This document shows positions 1-11,190 of a stretch of 64,000 nucleotides of DNA, piece by piece. The stretch covers positions 69,805,727 through 69,869,726 of the forward strand of contig OY776119.1 in assembly GCA_963675135.1 (NCBI GenBank). The letters are read 5' to 3'. The position numbers and the translations under genes are program-made. The first letter of the stretch is position 1; every line of letters begins with the position of its first letter. This stretch comes from Galeopsis tetrahit (Eukaryota > Streptophyta > Magnoliopsida > Lamiales > Lamiaceae). The notes beneath the pieces were generated by a model that did not search any database, was not told the DNA's origin, and saw only the letters and a list, made by a program, of their open reading frames with translations.

Positions 1-1
1 T

Positions 2-3000
2 GAGGTAGTTGCTAAGAGCCTCCTAAGCAACACTGGAAGCCTAGAGCAGGTCAGCCAGCCAAGGATCAGAATCATGGCTGCCATTATTGATGCCAGTGAT
101 AAGGGCATCAAGTTTGATTGGAGGACCTTCATCATGTCTGAAATGATGAAGGAGAAGGCTAAATTTAAGGTGAAAGCCCACAATAAGGTGGTACTAGAAG
201 GGAAAATCAAGTATTGCACCAGGGCAAGCTTGTTGATTGAGAGGTTTTCCCACTATTCCCAGATGCAGACCTTTGCAAAGCCCCTCCCAGCCCAAAAGAT
301 CCTATTCAGAAAGCTCAGCAAGAAAACTGAGAAAAGAAGGATGTTAATGGCCAAGCCTGCTGAAGAACAGGAGGAAGAGAAGCCCAAAATGAAAAAGAGA
401 ACAAAGGCAAGGGCTGTCAAAACAAGAAAGATGTCTCAATTGTCTTCAAAAGAAGCCTCAGGAGCATCAGCTGAAGTTGATGAAGTGGCAGAAGAGGGAG
501 TGAGTGTGCCTTCTGACCACTCAGAAGAATTGAGGAGGAAGTACAATGAGACCAGGCAAAAGAAGAAGGGTGATAAGAGAGTCAGGGAAGTTGTCTCTGA
601 GAAGGAAGGAAGTGGAAGTAGCAGGGCCAGCAAGAGAAGGGCCAAACCTACTGAGAAGGTCTTGGAGTTTCAAGAAGAAAGGTCTCTTCAATTGGCTCTA
701 AGGGAGAGCAGAGCTGAAAGCAGGGCCAAATCCATGTCAAGGACAAATTCATCTGGTTCTGGAACTCCAGAATCCAATGTCCCTGAAGGTCAACTCATAG
801 AGGCCAACCTCCCTGAAATTCAGTATCTTGAGCCCAACTCCCCTGAAACCCATGTCACCCCTTCCAACCAACCCATTACCCCTGTAGATCTCACTAAGAG
901 ATACTCTCCTGAAGGGAATGAACAAAGAAGTGGCATAGATGTGCTTGCTGATTTAGCAGTAGATGAGACAAGACTCCTATCTCCCCTTGACTCATCCATG
1001 CTCAACTATTCAAAGCTCTTAGAGCATGCACTTCATGAGCCAACCCCCCTGAGTAAAGCCCCTTCAGATTCATTGCTCTCTAAAGCAACTGAAGATCCTT
1101 CTACTAAACCCAATCCACCTGAAGCCACATTAGAAGAACTCAGAGCCAATTCCCCTATAACCCAAAGTCCCCATTCAAGTGGAGATGAGGAGGAGTATAC
1201 TTTTGAGAGTATGCTCAGAGGAGGAGCCAAGGCTACTGTGGACAGTTTGTATCCACAACTTGCTGAATTTCCAAGAATTCAGAAGGCCTTTCATGATTTG
1301 AGGATGCTTGTTGATGTGAAGGATAAATCTATGATGGAGATATCACAAGTCATCCAAGATAAAGGTGCAAACTGGTGGCAAATAGAAGAAAACAGATTGC
1401 TACACTTTGCTGGAGTTTCAAAGACAAGATTCCTCATTGATGAGGAGATTTTTGCAAAGTTGGTAGCCAATAAGATTAAAGAGGAGAAAGAAAGAAAAGC
1501 CAAGGGAATCAAACACCCTGACAGTGGCTCTAATGATGATGATTCCCCTGATGATCCCTCAAACCCTTCAAATCCCAACCCTCCTGAAACCCCTCAAGCC
1601 AACCTCCCTGAACCCCTTCAACCCAAGTCTTCTGTAGCAGATAGACTTTCCAATCCTCCTAAAACCTATCATAGGAAAGGCTCTGTAACTTCAGAGGTGT
1701 TGACCAAGGGTGGTAACACAACCAAAGACACATCTGCCAATGAAGGTTCTTCTGAACCCAAGGCACAGCCTAAAGATGTTGAGGTTCCTGTATTAGAGGC
1801 TAGTTTGATTAAGGCCTATTCAGTGTCAGAGGTGTTGGACATTGATCAGCCCTTAATCATTCAGGATGACTCAGTGGCTGCTGATATAAGCACTGTGATC
1901 TCCCCACAACTGCCATCTTTGAACCTTGTTGAAGGTGGAGATGCTGCAGGATTAGGAGAAGGAGTTGAAAATGAGAGTTTAATTGAAAAATCAGAGGGAG
2001 TTGTGGATGAAAGAGAGGTAGTCATCACTAAGATAGTGAGTGTACCACCAAATGAGGGTGGAATAAGTGAGGAAGGACAGGTTATTCTTGAAGTCAAATC
2101 TGAACTTCAAGAATCCCTTGATGAGAGGAGGCCTGATTCCTTGAGTGAGAACATCAATTATGAAGGGAGAAAAGAACAAGTTGAAAATGAGAAGAAGACT
2201 GCTGATGTATCAGAGTCTTATGCAAAAGAAATTGAGGGTGATGAGTGCTTATTTCCTAACTTGTTTGATTTATCTGATGTTGCAGGTATTTCTCTTGACC
2301 AAATTTTTGCAGATGAGTTCCTCACAGATGCCCCTATCCAAGTTGATACAGGCTCAGCTCAAGCCTTACTTGGAATGCAATCAGAGAAGTTGGACTCCTT
2401 GGCTCATCAAGTTCAATCTGCTCATGCTGAAACTTCAGGAGCATTGAATGAGCAAGGAAGGACTCTAGCATCTGTAGAAATGAGGCTCACTGGCTCTGAA
2501 GATGTTGTGCTACCAACTCTTGAGGCAAGAATCAGTGGTGTGGAATCTGGTCTCCAAACCATCTCCACTGAAGTTCAAAGTGCAAAATCAACCATGGAGG
2601 CCATCTCCGAGGAGGTCAAGAAAGAACAAAAGCTGCTGAGAGACAATCACAATGCTAATGTCAAAGCTCTCAGGCTAACTATCAAACAAGCTATTGGAAA
2701 GAAGACTGCACTGCAAAAGAGAAGAGCAGAAGAGCAAAGGCTAGCTATGGTCAAAGCTGCCTCAGAAAAATTTTCCCAAGAAGTACTGGCCAACATTGCT
2801 GAAGGTGCAGTGGCCAACCTCACTGCGCTCTTAAAAGCCCAACTGGATGCATCTCTGAAAACAGCCATGGAAGAGGTTGTGCAACAAAAGATGAAGCCTG
2901 TTCTAGCTTTCCTTAGCTTGAGCAGTGATAGAATGCAGAATATACATGATGAGAATGTATATTTGTTGGAGGAGATGAAGTCCCTAAACCAGGCCCAATC

Positions 3001-4207
3001 CCTGATGGCCTCAACTATGAGTGACCTCAAGCCCCAGTGTTTTGATGCTGCCAAAAAGGGGGAAAGGGAAAGAGCAAGGGCAAAAGGTGCCTTAGTAATT
3101 GGGAGTCCAGTGAAAGGGAAGGACAAAGTCCCTGAAGGAAAGGGAAAAGAGCCAGAAATGCTGAATTTGGAAGAATTGGATGAAGAGGAGCAGTTAGCAT
3201 TGGCATTGAAAAACTCAATGGCCTCAGCTCAAGAGGAAAGAGTAAGGCTACAACAAAGACCAGGTGGTGAAGTGTCAGGTTTGGACAAAGATGCTGAAGG
3301 TGTCCAAACCAGAGGAAAGATCAAGAAGGCCCAAGGAAAGAAGAGACAAATTGAGAAATTCACTGACTTTCCTAGCAGCCTTGATCTTCCACCTGAATTC
3401 AGAATTGATGAAGATGAGCCTACATCAAAGAAAGCCAAAACTGCTGAAAAGCCCAAATCTACTGAAGAGGACAAATCTTCTGAATCTGGAAAAACTGCTG
3501 AAGGTACCAAGTCCTCTGAAGACATTGAAGAGTTATTTGCTGAAGGATTTGGACCTGAACCTAAGAAAAAGACAACAGTCCTAGCTCCTGATCCATCAAA
3601 ACTGTTTCATGAAGGGTATGGCAAAGACCCTGAAACACAACAGAAACTGGCCATGATGAGGGCCCAAGAGAAAATGGACTTGATGGAAGAAGCCAACAGA
3701 GCAAGAGATGAAAGAAGAGCAAACTTTCAGAAACCAAGAAGGAGAAGAGCAACCTACAGCAAGATGAAGCCTCAGCTTCTAATCCCAATGGACACCAAAT
3801 ATCCACACTTGGATAAATGGGTGCCAATTCAACTGAATGACACATGGGAAGAAGCCAAAAGGGAGTTTGTCTATGACTATTATGTCATTGACAGATGGAA
3901 TGGAGGAGATGCAAACTCTGCCTTCACTGAGTTCATGCTAGAATACTACAGAGAGTTGTATCAACAACTACTTGCAGCTGCTGACATTGCAAGATTTGAA
4001 CTCACAGCTCCCAAGCCAATCATATACATGCCTCCAAAGCTTGAAGGATGGATTGACCAAGCAAGAATTCTGAGGGAATTCACTGAGATCCTTAAGCTGA
4101 ACAAGATGGTTCTTGGACCTAAGGGAACCAACCAAGAAGCCATGGCACTGAAAAGAAGAGTGTGGGCACAGTATGGAATGCTGCCACCTCCTGAGGATGA
4201 TCTTTGA
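2..4207 (+). CDS. Sirevirus envelope-like ORF, intact, 5' end beyond window
   Basis: This frame is open from base 2 to the TGA at 4205-4207 (about 1401 codons) with no stop. The first Met in the window (base 74) is probably internal: the 24 codons before it match the decayed ORF of element B around 12430-12510 (a TGS motif, then an RxMAAI motif). The protein is very hydrophilic. It has a conserved N-terminal block, a long acidic and basic region rich in Pro-Glu pairs (residues about 240-620), coiled-coil helices (about 790-1010) and a charged C-terminus. I see no signal peptide or membrane segment, so 'envelope-like' refers to position after pol, not to demonstrated envelope function. Its function is unknown. 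An ORF this long without damage suggests a recent insertion or retained constraint. Confidence 0.8.
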   Translation, partial: EVVAKSLLSNTGSLEQVSQPRIRIMAAIIDASDKGIKFDWRTFIMSEMMKEKAKFKVKAHNKVVLEGKIKYCTRASLLIERFSHYSQMQTFAKPLPAQKILFRKLSKKTEKRRMLMAKPAEEQEEEKPKMKKRTKARAVKTRKMSQLSSKEASGASAEVDEVAEEGVSVPSDHSEELRRKYNETRQKKKGDKRVREVVSEKEGSGSSRASKRRAKPTEKVLEFQEERSLQLALRESRAESRAKSMSRTNSSGSGTPESNVPEGQLIEANLPEIQYLEPNSPETHVTPSNQPITPVDLTKRYSPEGNEQRSGIDVLADLAVDETRLLSPLDSSMLNYSKLLEHALHEPTPLSKAPSDSLLSKATEDPSTKPNPPEATLEELRANSPITQSPHSSGDEEEYTFESMLRGGAKATVDSLYPQLAEFPRIQKAFHDLRMLVDVKDKSMMEISQVIQDKGANWWQIEENRLLHFAGVSKTRFLIDEEIFAKLVANKIKEEKERKAKGIKHPDSGSNDDDSPDDPSNPSNPNPPETPQANLPEPLQPKSSVADRLSNPPKTYHRKGSVTSEVLTKGGNTTKDTSANEGSSEPKAQPKDVEVPVLEASLIKAYSVSEVLDIDQPLIIQDDSVAADISTVISPQLPSLNLVEGGDAAGLGEGVENESLIEKSEGVVDEREVVITKIVSVPPNEGGISEEGQVILEVKSELQESLDERRPDSLSENINYEGRKEQVENEKKTADVSESYAKEIEGDECLFPNLFDLSDVAGISLDQIFADEFLTDAPIQVDTGSAQALLGMQSEKLDSLAHQVQSAHAETSGALNEQGRTLASVEMRLTGSEDVVLPTLEARISGVESGLQTISTEVQSAKSTMEAISEEVKKEQKLLRDNHNANVKALRLTIKQAIGKKTALQKRRAEEQRLAMVKAASEKFSQEVLANIAEGAVANLTALLKAQLDASLKTAMEEVVQQKMKPVLAFLSLSSDRMQNIHDENVYLLEEMKSLNQAQSLMASTMSDLKPQCFDAAKKGERERARAKGALVIGSPVKGKDKVPEGKGKEPEMLNLEELDEEEQLALALKNSMASAQEERVRLQQRPGGEVSGLDKDAEGVQTRGKIKKAQGKKRQIEKFTDFPSSLDLPPEFRIDEDEPTSKKAKTAEKPKSTEEDKSSESGKTAEGTKSSEDIEELFAEGFGPEPKKKTTVLAPDPSKLFHEGYGKDPETQQKLAMMRAQEKMDLMEEANRARDERRANFQKPRRRRATYSKMKPQLLIPMDTKYPHLDKWVPIQLNDTWEEAKREFVYDYYVIDRWNGGDANSAFTEFMLEYYRELYQQLLAAADIARFELTAPKPIIYMPPKLEGWIDQARILREFTEILKLNKMVLGPKGTNQEAMALKRRVWAQYGMLPPPEDDL

Positions 4208-4656
4208 AATGGCTAAGTCTTCTGACCTTACTTGAATGATCAACTATGCTGAAATATGGTCAAGTTTGCTGATGTGTTAATCTGGTTGCTCTGATCTATT
4301 AAAGATTGCTCTGATACAAGCTCTGTGCTCTGATGCTGAAAATATTATTTTTGTCTTGAATTATTAGAATGAAATGCTCTGATGTATTTCAGTGTTATTG
4401 ATTCATGCTCTGATATGTTAATTTCAACTATCAACATGCCTGTAATGATTTTTGAATGAATGATAGTTGAACTTATTTTGAATCAAGAAACACAAATCTC
4501 TCTATGCCTATCTTAAAACCTACTTGCAACAAAAACAGTGAATACACTAACACATTATTTTTCAGGAATATTGACCTCAGTCATGTCTTCTGAAGATACA
4601 TGTAATAGGTGTAGACAAGTCACTTTTGCTTAAGTTGTATAGGTTTTGGCATCATC
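4208..4656 (+). other. 3' untranslated spacer of element A
   Basis: Noncoding sequence lies between the envelope-like ORF and the polypurine tract. The nonamer TGCTCTGAT occurs five times here and at least three more times inside the LTR to about 5230. No gene is seen. Confidence 0.6.
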
Positions 4657-4669
4657 AAAAAGGGGGAAA
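4657..4669 (+). promoter_or_regulatory. Polypurine tract of element A
   Basis: AAAAAGGGGGAAA lies one base before the LTR start TGTTGGGA. This is the expected plus-strand DNA primer site. The same tract precedes the LTR of element B at 15793-15805, in a shared TTGGC(A/T)TCATC context. Confidence 0.85.
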
Positions 4670-4943
4670 TTGTTGGGAATAAAATGAGATATGTTTTGAT
4701 CTAATACCAAAACCTCCTGAGACATGCCTAAGTCAATATAAATATGTTCTAAGAATGTTAGAACATATAGATTATAGGCTAGATAAGAAGCTGAAATGTT
4801 AGGTAGCTCTTAGACAATTAGATGCACAATTTGAGGGGGAACCTATGCTTTGAAGATGATCAAGATCAAGTCCCCTCAAGGCTCAAATTCTGGAACAATC
4901 ACTTAAGAGTAAGGACACTCTATGAAATCTAAGATGCTCTTAT

Positions 4944-5465
4944 CAGGAGAGTTGTCCAGAGAAGATGCTCTTATGCAAGAACAAGATTGTGAAGCTCAAA
5001 AGGACAAATCCAATGAAGATGCTCTGATCAGGAGAGTTGTCCAGAGAAAATATTCATATGCTCTGATCAGGAGAGTTGTCCAAAGAAGCTAGCCATATGC
5101 AAGAACAAGTTTACCTAGCTCAAAAGGACAAGACTACTCAAAGGTTTTCATCAGGAGAGTTGTCCAGAGAAGTCAACTCTATGCACAAAGTGCTCTGATG
5201 CAAAAAGATTAAATATACTGATCAGGAGAGTTGTCCAGAAGAGTTGTCTCAGCTAAATTGACCAAGATCAAGTGCTCTGAAAGCCTGAGATCAACTGTGC
5301 TGAAGAGATTGAGACAACCAGTCCCTAAAGGTCCTCAAAGAAATAAGCTAAGACCATACTCAAGAGAAATAAAGGGAAAGAGCCAAGTCATCTGAAGAAG
5401 GGCAAGCCAACCATGCTGAAAAGCAAAACTGCTGATAGTGATAAGGAGAGTTGTCCAGATGATAA
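4944..5465 (+). repeat. Six copies of GGAGAGTTGTCCA in LTR A
   Basis: Copies of (A)GGAGAGTTGTCC(A) start near 4945, 5030, 5069, 5154, 5225 and 5454, mostly preceded by ATC. They are often followed by GAGAAG and interleaved with AGCTCAAAAGGACAA and TGCTCTGAT words. Spacing is irregular, so this is not a simple tandem array. The U3 location suggests a cis-regulatory or structural role, which is inference. Confidence 0.7.
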
Positions 5466-5696
5466 GGAATGTTGTCTTATCATTGGATCAACCTTCAGAA
5501 GCCATGTCCAAGTCCTAACAAGAAGTCAAACATTGGGAAAAGTGCTGCAGAATGAAGACAAAACTGTTACAGCCGTTTATTACCCAAATGAGGACATGTC
5601 ACTATCAAGAATCTGTCTTCCAGTTTGAAGAACTCAAGGAAGACATTTATAGCAATTTGGGGCTGCCTCTCCAACGGGCAAATCCTCCATTTTGTC

Positions 5697-5704
5697 TATA
5701 AATA
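5697..5704 (+). promoter_or_regulatory. TATA box of LTR A
   Basis: TATAAATA lies 1026 bases into the LTR and matches the plant TATA consensus. The same octamer occurs in LTR B (16434-16441) and the solo LTR (39471-39478). Confidence 0.6.
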
Positions 5705-6602
5705 CAGAAGTGTGAAGACCATTTGAAAGCACCTCAACACAATCCAACTAAGCTCAAAGTTCTTACAAGCTAGAGTGCTTTCAAAGCTTTCAAAGACTAT
5801 CTTAGTCTTCAAACACTTCATCTAAGCTGAACCCAAATTGTATATCCATACACAAGCTTAGAGAGATATCCTATCCTTATACACTGATCTTCATTGTAAA
5901 GGATATCTCATTAGTTGGAACCTTACTTCAACCCTTACACCTTTCAAGAGTGAAAGTGAGAAGGTTGTAGTAGTAGAAGTGGTAGGAGCTGACTGTTGAG
6001 AGAAGAACAGTTCAGTTCTGAGTTGAGAAGAGGGTACTAGGACTCTAGACATCCTAGGGATCAATTCACCAAGGAGTGGTGTTCTTGATCAAGTGCACCT
6101 TGGCACTATAAAACAAGTTAATTCCAAGAGTGAAGGAATTATCCTGTTAAATCAGGGAAAGTGGATGTAGGAGCTTGAGTCTCTGAACCACTATAAACTC
6201 TTGTGTTGATTTGCTTTACAAGTACTTACATTCATTCAACACTGCACACAAAACTGACCTTTCAAAGATACATATTCAAAGACTGTGCAAAACTGATTTG
6301 GACAAGTTCCCTGAAGCTTAACTGGACTGTGTTGCATTGACTAAGTGATTTCAGAAATTAAAGGAGTCTAAACTTAAAGGGCCAACCACTATTCCGCACA
6401 TATAACTCCCCTAGATAGTTATTCAACTAAGTACTCAATAGTACTTAGTAGTCTGATTATCTTAGAAGAGTTAATCTTCTTCAGCAGAGTTGTCCAAGAC
6501 AACCTTGCTGAACTCTGGTTTGATCAAAGTTGAAAAAGAATTGCGTACAAGTGTATTCCCCCCCCCCCATACACTTGTTATATACTCCTTTCAGGACCAA
6601 CA

Positions 6603-7307
6603 AGTGATACTGTCGATAGTGGAGTAGGGAGTAGCCTTCATCATTCTACTGGTGTGACTGAAGAAGACCTCCTACTGGCTAACAAGGCGTTCATTGAAGT
6701 CAGCGACGAGAACATCACTTTAAAACAAGAAATCATTGATCTTAAGGAAGCGCAGTCTAAGGTAGATCCTAATATAACTGTCCTAAACGAACGCTTGACA
6801 GAAGAGTTGAGACAACTCAAAGACAAGTGTGCAATAACAGACAAGTTGTATCAAGACCTACTAAAGACACATGCAACTGAGACTAATGAATTTAATGTTT
6901 TAAAGAATAAGTGCAAAAAGCTTGAAGAACGCAATAAGTTCTTAGAGACTGAAGTCGTAAATCTAGACCTTAAACTTACTGACTTGGTTAATTCCTCAAT
7001 GATTAATCAAAAACTGTCAGATAGGTATAGGGCTCTAGATGACAAGACAGGGTTGGGTGCAGACACACCTAACTCGCCTACTCATGTCATTAAGAACCCT
7101 ACTGATGTTGGTTCAAGTTCTTTGCCACACGATAAAGGAAAAAAACCAATGAACTACGATATTGAAGCACCAATTCAAGGTAATGTACAAAGACAGACTA
7201 GAGTTAACACTCCGATTACCAAAGGTGGTAAAAAGAATGCTAACAACAGACCTGTTCTGTTTAGAACAAATAAAAAAAGGACTACTAGTCGTAGACGACC
7301 AAACTAG
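6603..7307 (+). pseudogene. Sirevirus B gag, coiled-coil C-terminal part
   Basis: The frame is open from the first base after LTR A (6603) to a TAG at 7305. The protein is helical and charged with heptad-like Leu, Ile and Val spacing (first 110 residues), then a basic, low-complexity tail. That is the usual look of the C-terminal half of sirevirus Gag, the capsid-type nucleic-acid-packaging protein. The N-terminal half is on the far side of element A. After the stop the same frame continues as a degraded linker with another stop at 7332. Confidence 0.75.
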
Positions 7308-10300
7308 GTCAGATACGAAGATTGGTATCCTTAGGAGACGAGTTCTAGACAAGTACAGATTAGTTGGAAAGAGCCCAGACCTCCTTTCATAAGGCAGTCT
7401 CAGCTCTACTCGACTAGACCTAGAAATGTTGCTCTAAAATATCGTACTCAACCCGTCTTATATCCTAGAAATGTTGCTCTAAAATATCATATCACATTAT
7501 TGGAGAGGAAAGACCCAAACGAGTCTATAAACCGTATGGCCCAAACGCTTATAAACTATATTCGAACTATCAAAGGCCTATGCCTGCTCAAGTAGAGGTT
7601 AAGTCAAAAGGCTACCTCAAACGAGTAGACTCAAGGTCTGATGATAGACCAGATAAGGTTGATAAGGTACTATTCTGTAACAAGTATGGCAGAAAATTGA
7701 AGAGGTCCAATTTGTTCAAAACTCCTATGTACATTTGGATTCCTCTTAACTCGACTAACCCCCCAGGACCCCAATAGACAAGAAGGGTACCTAAGTTATT
7801 AAATATCATCATTGCAGGGTCGACTCGACTTGTATAAGAAGGGTGGCTCAGTAGGAGAAACTTGGTACATTGACAGTGGCTGTTCGCACCACATGATAGG
7901 TACTAAGGCTCTTCTATCGAGCTACTGCAAGCAAGAAGGACCCAGGGTAATCTTTGGTGATAGCTCAATGGCCATTACAAAAGGCTTTGGTTACATCAGA
8001 AATTGAGATGTAGAGATACAAGACATATCCTACGTAGAAGGTTTGAAGTACAACTTATTATCTGTCTCTCAATTCTGTGATCGTGGTTATAAGATACAAT
8101 TCAAGAGTCGAAAATGTGAGATCATCGAAAAGAGGACTCACACTGTACTACTCGTTGGCATCAGACAAGGCAACGTATACATAGTGAATTGGAATAGCTG
8201 TCCTAGGGATACTTGTCTTCTTAGTAAGAACCCTAAAGAGATCAGTTGGCTTTGGCATATACGCCAGTGTCATATGAACTTTAAGGTGATTAATAAGATT
8301 GCAAAAGATTACCTTATTGAAGGTATACCCAACGAAATCTATTTCAAGTCACATGTATGTGATGCTTGTTAGAAAGGTAAGCACGTAAAAGGTTCTTTTA
8401 AATCTATTCCAACTCTCTCAACAAGTAGAGTCCTAGAACTACTACATATGGATCTACATGGTCCAATTACTCCTCCAACCTTGAACGGGAGAAGGTACAC
8501 GTTTGTTGTGGTAGACGACTATTCTAAGTTCACTTGGGTAGTCTTCTTACACAAGAAGAGTGATACACAAACTCTTCTACCTGATTTGTTGAAGAAGATA
8601 CAAGTTGAAAAGAATCAGTCCATTGTCAAGATTCGTAGTGACAAGGGTACTGAATTTATTAATTGTTATATCAAAGATTTTTGCTCTAAAAGAGGTATCC
8701 AGCATCTTACTAGTGCAGCTAGGACACCACAACAAAATGGAGTAGCTGAGCGTAAGAATAGAACTCTAAAGGAAGCCTGCAGGACCATGCTGGCCGAGTA
8801 TAATACTCCTCAAAAGTTTTGGGCAGAGGCGATCAATACTGCATGCCACTCCCAGAACATAAGTGCCATCAATAAGGCACTAGGTAAGACGCCCTACGAG
8901 ATATGGAAAGGTAGAAAGCCCAGAATTTCATATTTCCATATATTTGGATGCAAGTGTTTCATCCATAACATTGGGAAAAGTAAGTTGAATGCCTTTGATG
9001 CTAAAGCAGACTAGGGGATATTCTTAGGACACTCCTCGACTAGCAAAGCATTCAGAGTATTTAACTACTCGACTCTTTGTGTGGAAGAAACACCACATGT
9101 TGTGTTCGATGAATCTCGACTGGACTCGTCTACCGACCAGATCAGTAAGAAAGTGAACGACTTATCGATTCAATCTGAAAAAGAATCAGAAGTGTACGAA
9201 TCTATTCAAGCCTACAATCCATTCATGAAAGCCCTCGAGTTAGATGACGAGGTAAAGGTAAGTCTACTAGACCAGTTGACATGCCTGCTCTAGTTGACTC
9301 GTCTACTCCGGTTAAAACTGCTGATACAAATGATGTTGACATGCATGATGCTATAGTTGATTTAGATGATGATAACATGCCTGATAAGTCTAGAAAGACA
9401 TGGAAATCTGCTCACAATACGAAAATATCATTGGTGACTCTACTGTTGGTGTAAAGACTAGACGATAACTCTTTGAGTCATAAGAACAGCCGAGTCCATC
9501 CATGTTTTGCTGGTGTTGTTTCTTTTCATCTATCGAGCCAAAAACTGTTAAAGAGGCATTGGCTGATAGTAATTGGATCATCGCTATGCAAGACGAGTTG
9601 AACCAGTTTGTTCGAAACGACGTTTGGGAACTTGTCGATAGGCCAGAACACCATAATGTAGTTGGCACACGATGGATTTTCAAAAATAAGAAATATGAGA
9701 ATGATGTAATCGTTAGGAATAAGGCTAGACTAGTAGCCTAAGGCTATTCACAAGCTGAAGGCATAGATTATGATGAAACGTATGCACCTGTTGCTAGACT
9801 AGAAGCCATTCGATTGTTTCTTGCATATGTTGCTTATATGAAGTTTACTGTATATCAAATGGATGTTAAAAGTGCATTACTTAACGACATTCTTGCGGAA
9901 GAAGTGTATGTAGAACAACCTCCAGGTTTCGAGGTGAAAGGCAATCAAGTGTACAAATTGAAGAAAGACTTATATGGACTAAAACAAGCTCCAAGAGTAT
10001 GGTACGATACTCTCTCTTTCTTTCTATTAGAAAATGGTTTTACCAAGGGCAAGGTCGATAGAACCTTGTTCAGAAGACAAGAAGGCAAGGATATCCTACT
10101 TGTTCAAATTTACGTGGATGATATCATTTTTGGTTCACCCAACAAAAAGCTGAGTGAAAATTTTTCTACACTCATGCAAAGTAAGTTTGAAATGTCAATG
10201 ATGGGTGAAATGACTTACTTCCTTGGTCTTCAAGTAAAACAAACACCCGATGGGATTTTCATAAATCAAGCCAAGTATACTAGAAATCTTCAAGACAAGT

Positions 10301-11190
10301 ATGGTATTAAAACTTGCAAATCTACTGGAGTACCAATGCTACCCACCTACAAGATGGATCCAGACGAACACGATAAGTGTGCTGATCAATCATATTATCG
10401 TGGTCTTATTGGCTCATTGCTGTACTTAACTGCTAGTAGACCTGATATTGCATTTTCTGTTGGCGTATGTGCTCGATTTCAAGCTAATCCAAAAGAGAGT
10501 CATATGGAAACCACTAAAAGGATATTGAAATATTTGAAAGGAACCATCAATCGTGGTATATGGTATCCTTCGAATGATGATTTATCCCTAAGTGGCTACT
10601 CTGATTCTGATTTTGGTGGCTGTAGAATATATAGGAAATCTACTTCTGGATCTTGTCAATTTCTAGGCACAAAGCTTATTTCATGGTTTTCGAAAAAGCA
10701 GACCAGTGTGGCTACATCCACAACTGAAGCCGAATATATGGCTGTTGGTAGCTGCTGTAGTCAATTAATTTGGCTAATTCAACAGCTTAGAGATTATAAT
10801 ATCACTGAATCTAATGTTCCTATATTTTGTGATTGTAACAGTGCTATTGCCATTACACAAAATCCTGTCCTGCACACACGTTGTAAGCATGTTGATGTGA
10901 AACATCATTTTATACGTGATCATATTGAAAAGAAGAACATCCGCATGGAGAAGATTCACACTGATATTCAAAGAGCTGACATTTTTACAAAACCATTACC
11001 TGAAGCTCGTTTTAGAGAATTGTGCATTAGTCTAGGATTGATTGATGTAGACCCTACTACTGCACAGTATTGTACTAACAAGACAGGTACTCAAAAGCAA
11101 GTCATTCGCAGAATAGACGAGTACAACATAGACAAGTCACATTACACTCAGACTCAACTAGACCCGGGTAAACAAGGTCAGACAAGATGA
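7308..11190 (+). pseudogene. Sirevirus B pol (protease, integrase, RT, RNase H)
   Basis: Modules in order: a possible degraded zinc knuckle near 7670-7720; aspartic protease with the IDSGCSHHM core at about 7867; GAG-pre-integrase with paired His and Cys (8250-8375); integrase catalytic core with its first Asp in MDLHGP, second in SDKGTEF and Glu in AERKNRTL (8448-9010); reverse transcriptase with YVDDIIFGS near 10111; RNase H with SDSDFGG and STTEAEYMA (10600-10750) and terminal ADIFTKPL. Stops at 8004, 8370, 9012, 9291 and 9739 plus a frameshift between 9293 and 9502 inactivate it. From 9814 to 11190 the frame is intact, covering most of RT and RNase H. The family makes this as a polyprotein for reverse transcription and integration. 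Confidence 0.9.
7419..7488 (+). repeat. 45-bp in-frame partial tandem duplication
   Basis: A 25-base segment starting CCTAGAAATGTTGC occurs at 7419-7443 and again at 7464-7488, offset by 45 bases. The duplication preserves the gag-linker reading frame. Confidence 0.7.

Larger units (their letters stand above)
1..6602 (+). mobile_element. Sirevirus (Ty1/copia) element A, 3' part
   Basis: The order seen is a long envelope-like ORF, a polypurine tract at 4657-4669, then an LTR starting TGTTGGGA and ending CCAACA. This is the 3' half of a sirevirus, the Ty1/copia lineage with a large extra ORF after pol. Gag, pol and the 5' LTR lie left of the window. The right boundary at 6602/6603 abuts an open gag frame of a second sirevirus in the same orientation, so element A is nested in element B. 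The left target duplication is outside the window and cannot be compared with AGTGA at 6603-6607. Confidence 0.85.
4671..6602 (+). repeat. 3' LTR of sirevirus A (1932 bp)
   Basis: The LTR begins TGTTGGGA directly after the polypurine tract and ends GGACCAACA, where the gag frame of element B resumes. Inside are six copies of GGAGAGTTGTCCA, a TATAAATA box, a GTGGATGTAG...GAACCACTATAAA block shared with two other LTRs in this window, and a run of C near 6558. The partner 5' LTR is outside the window. Short ORFs within it are not credible genes. Confidence 0.85.

Noticed and set aside
2647..3126. Minus-strand ORF of 159 codons opposite the envelope-like ORF
   Set aside because: Shadow of the constrained sense frame; no independent features.
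5413..5628. 71-codon plus-strand ORF inside LTR A
   Set aside because: It lies in U3, is built from the repeated GGAGAGTTGTCC words and resembles no protein; treated as chance.
6555..6570. Run of about ten C as a functional signal
   Set aside because: Probably a homopolymer expansion or sequencing uncertainty; not shared by the other LTRs.
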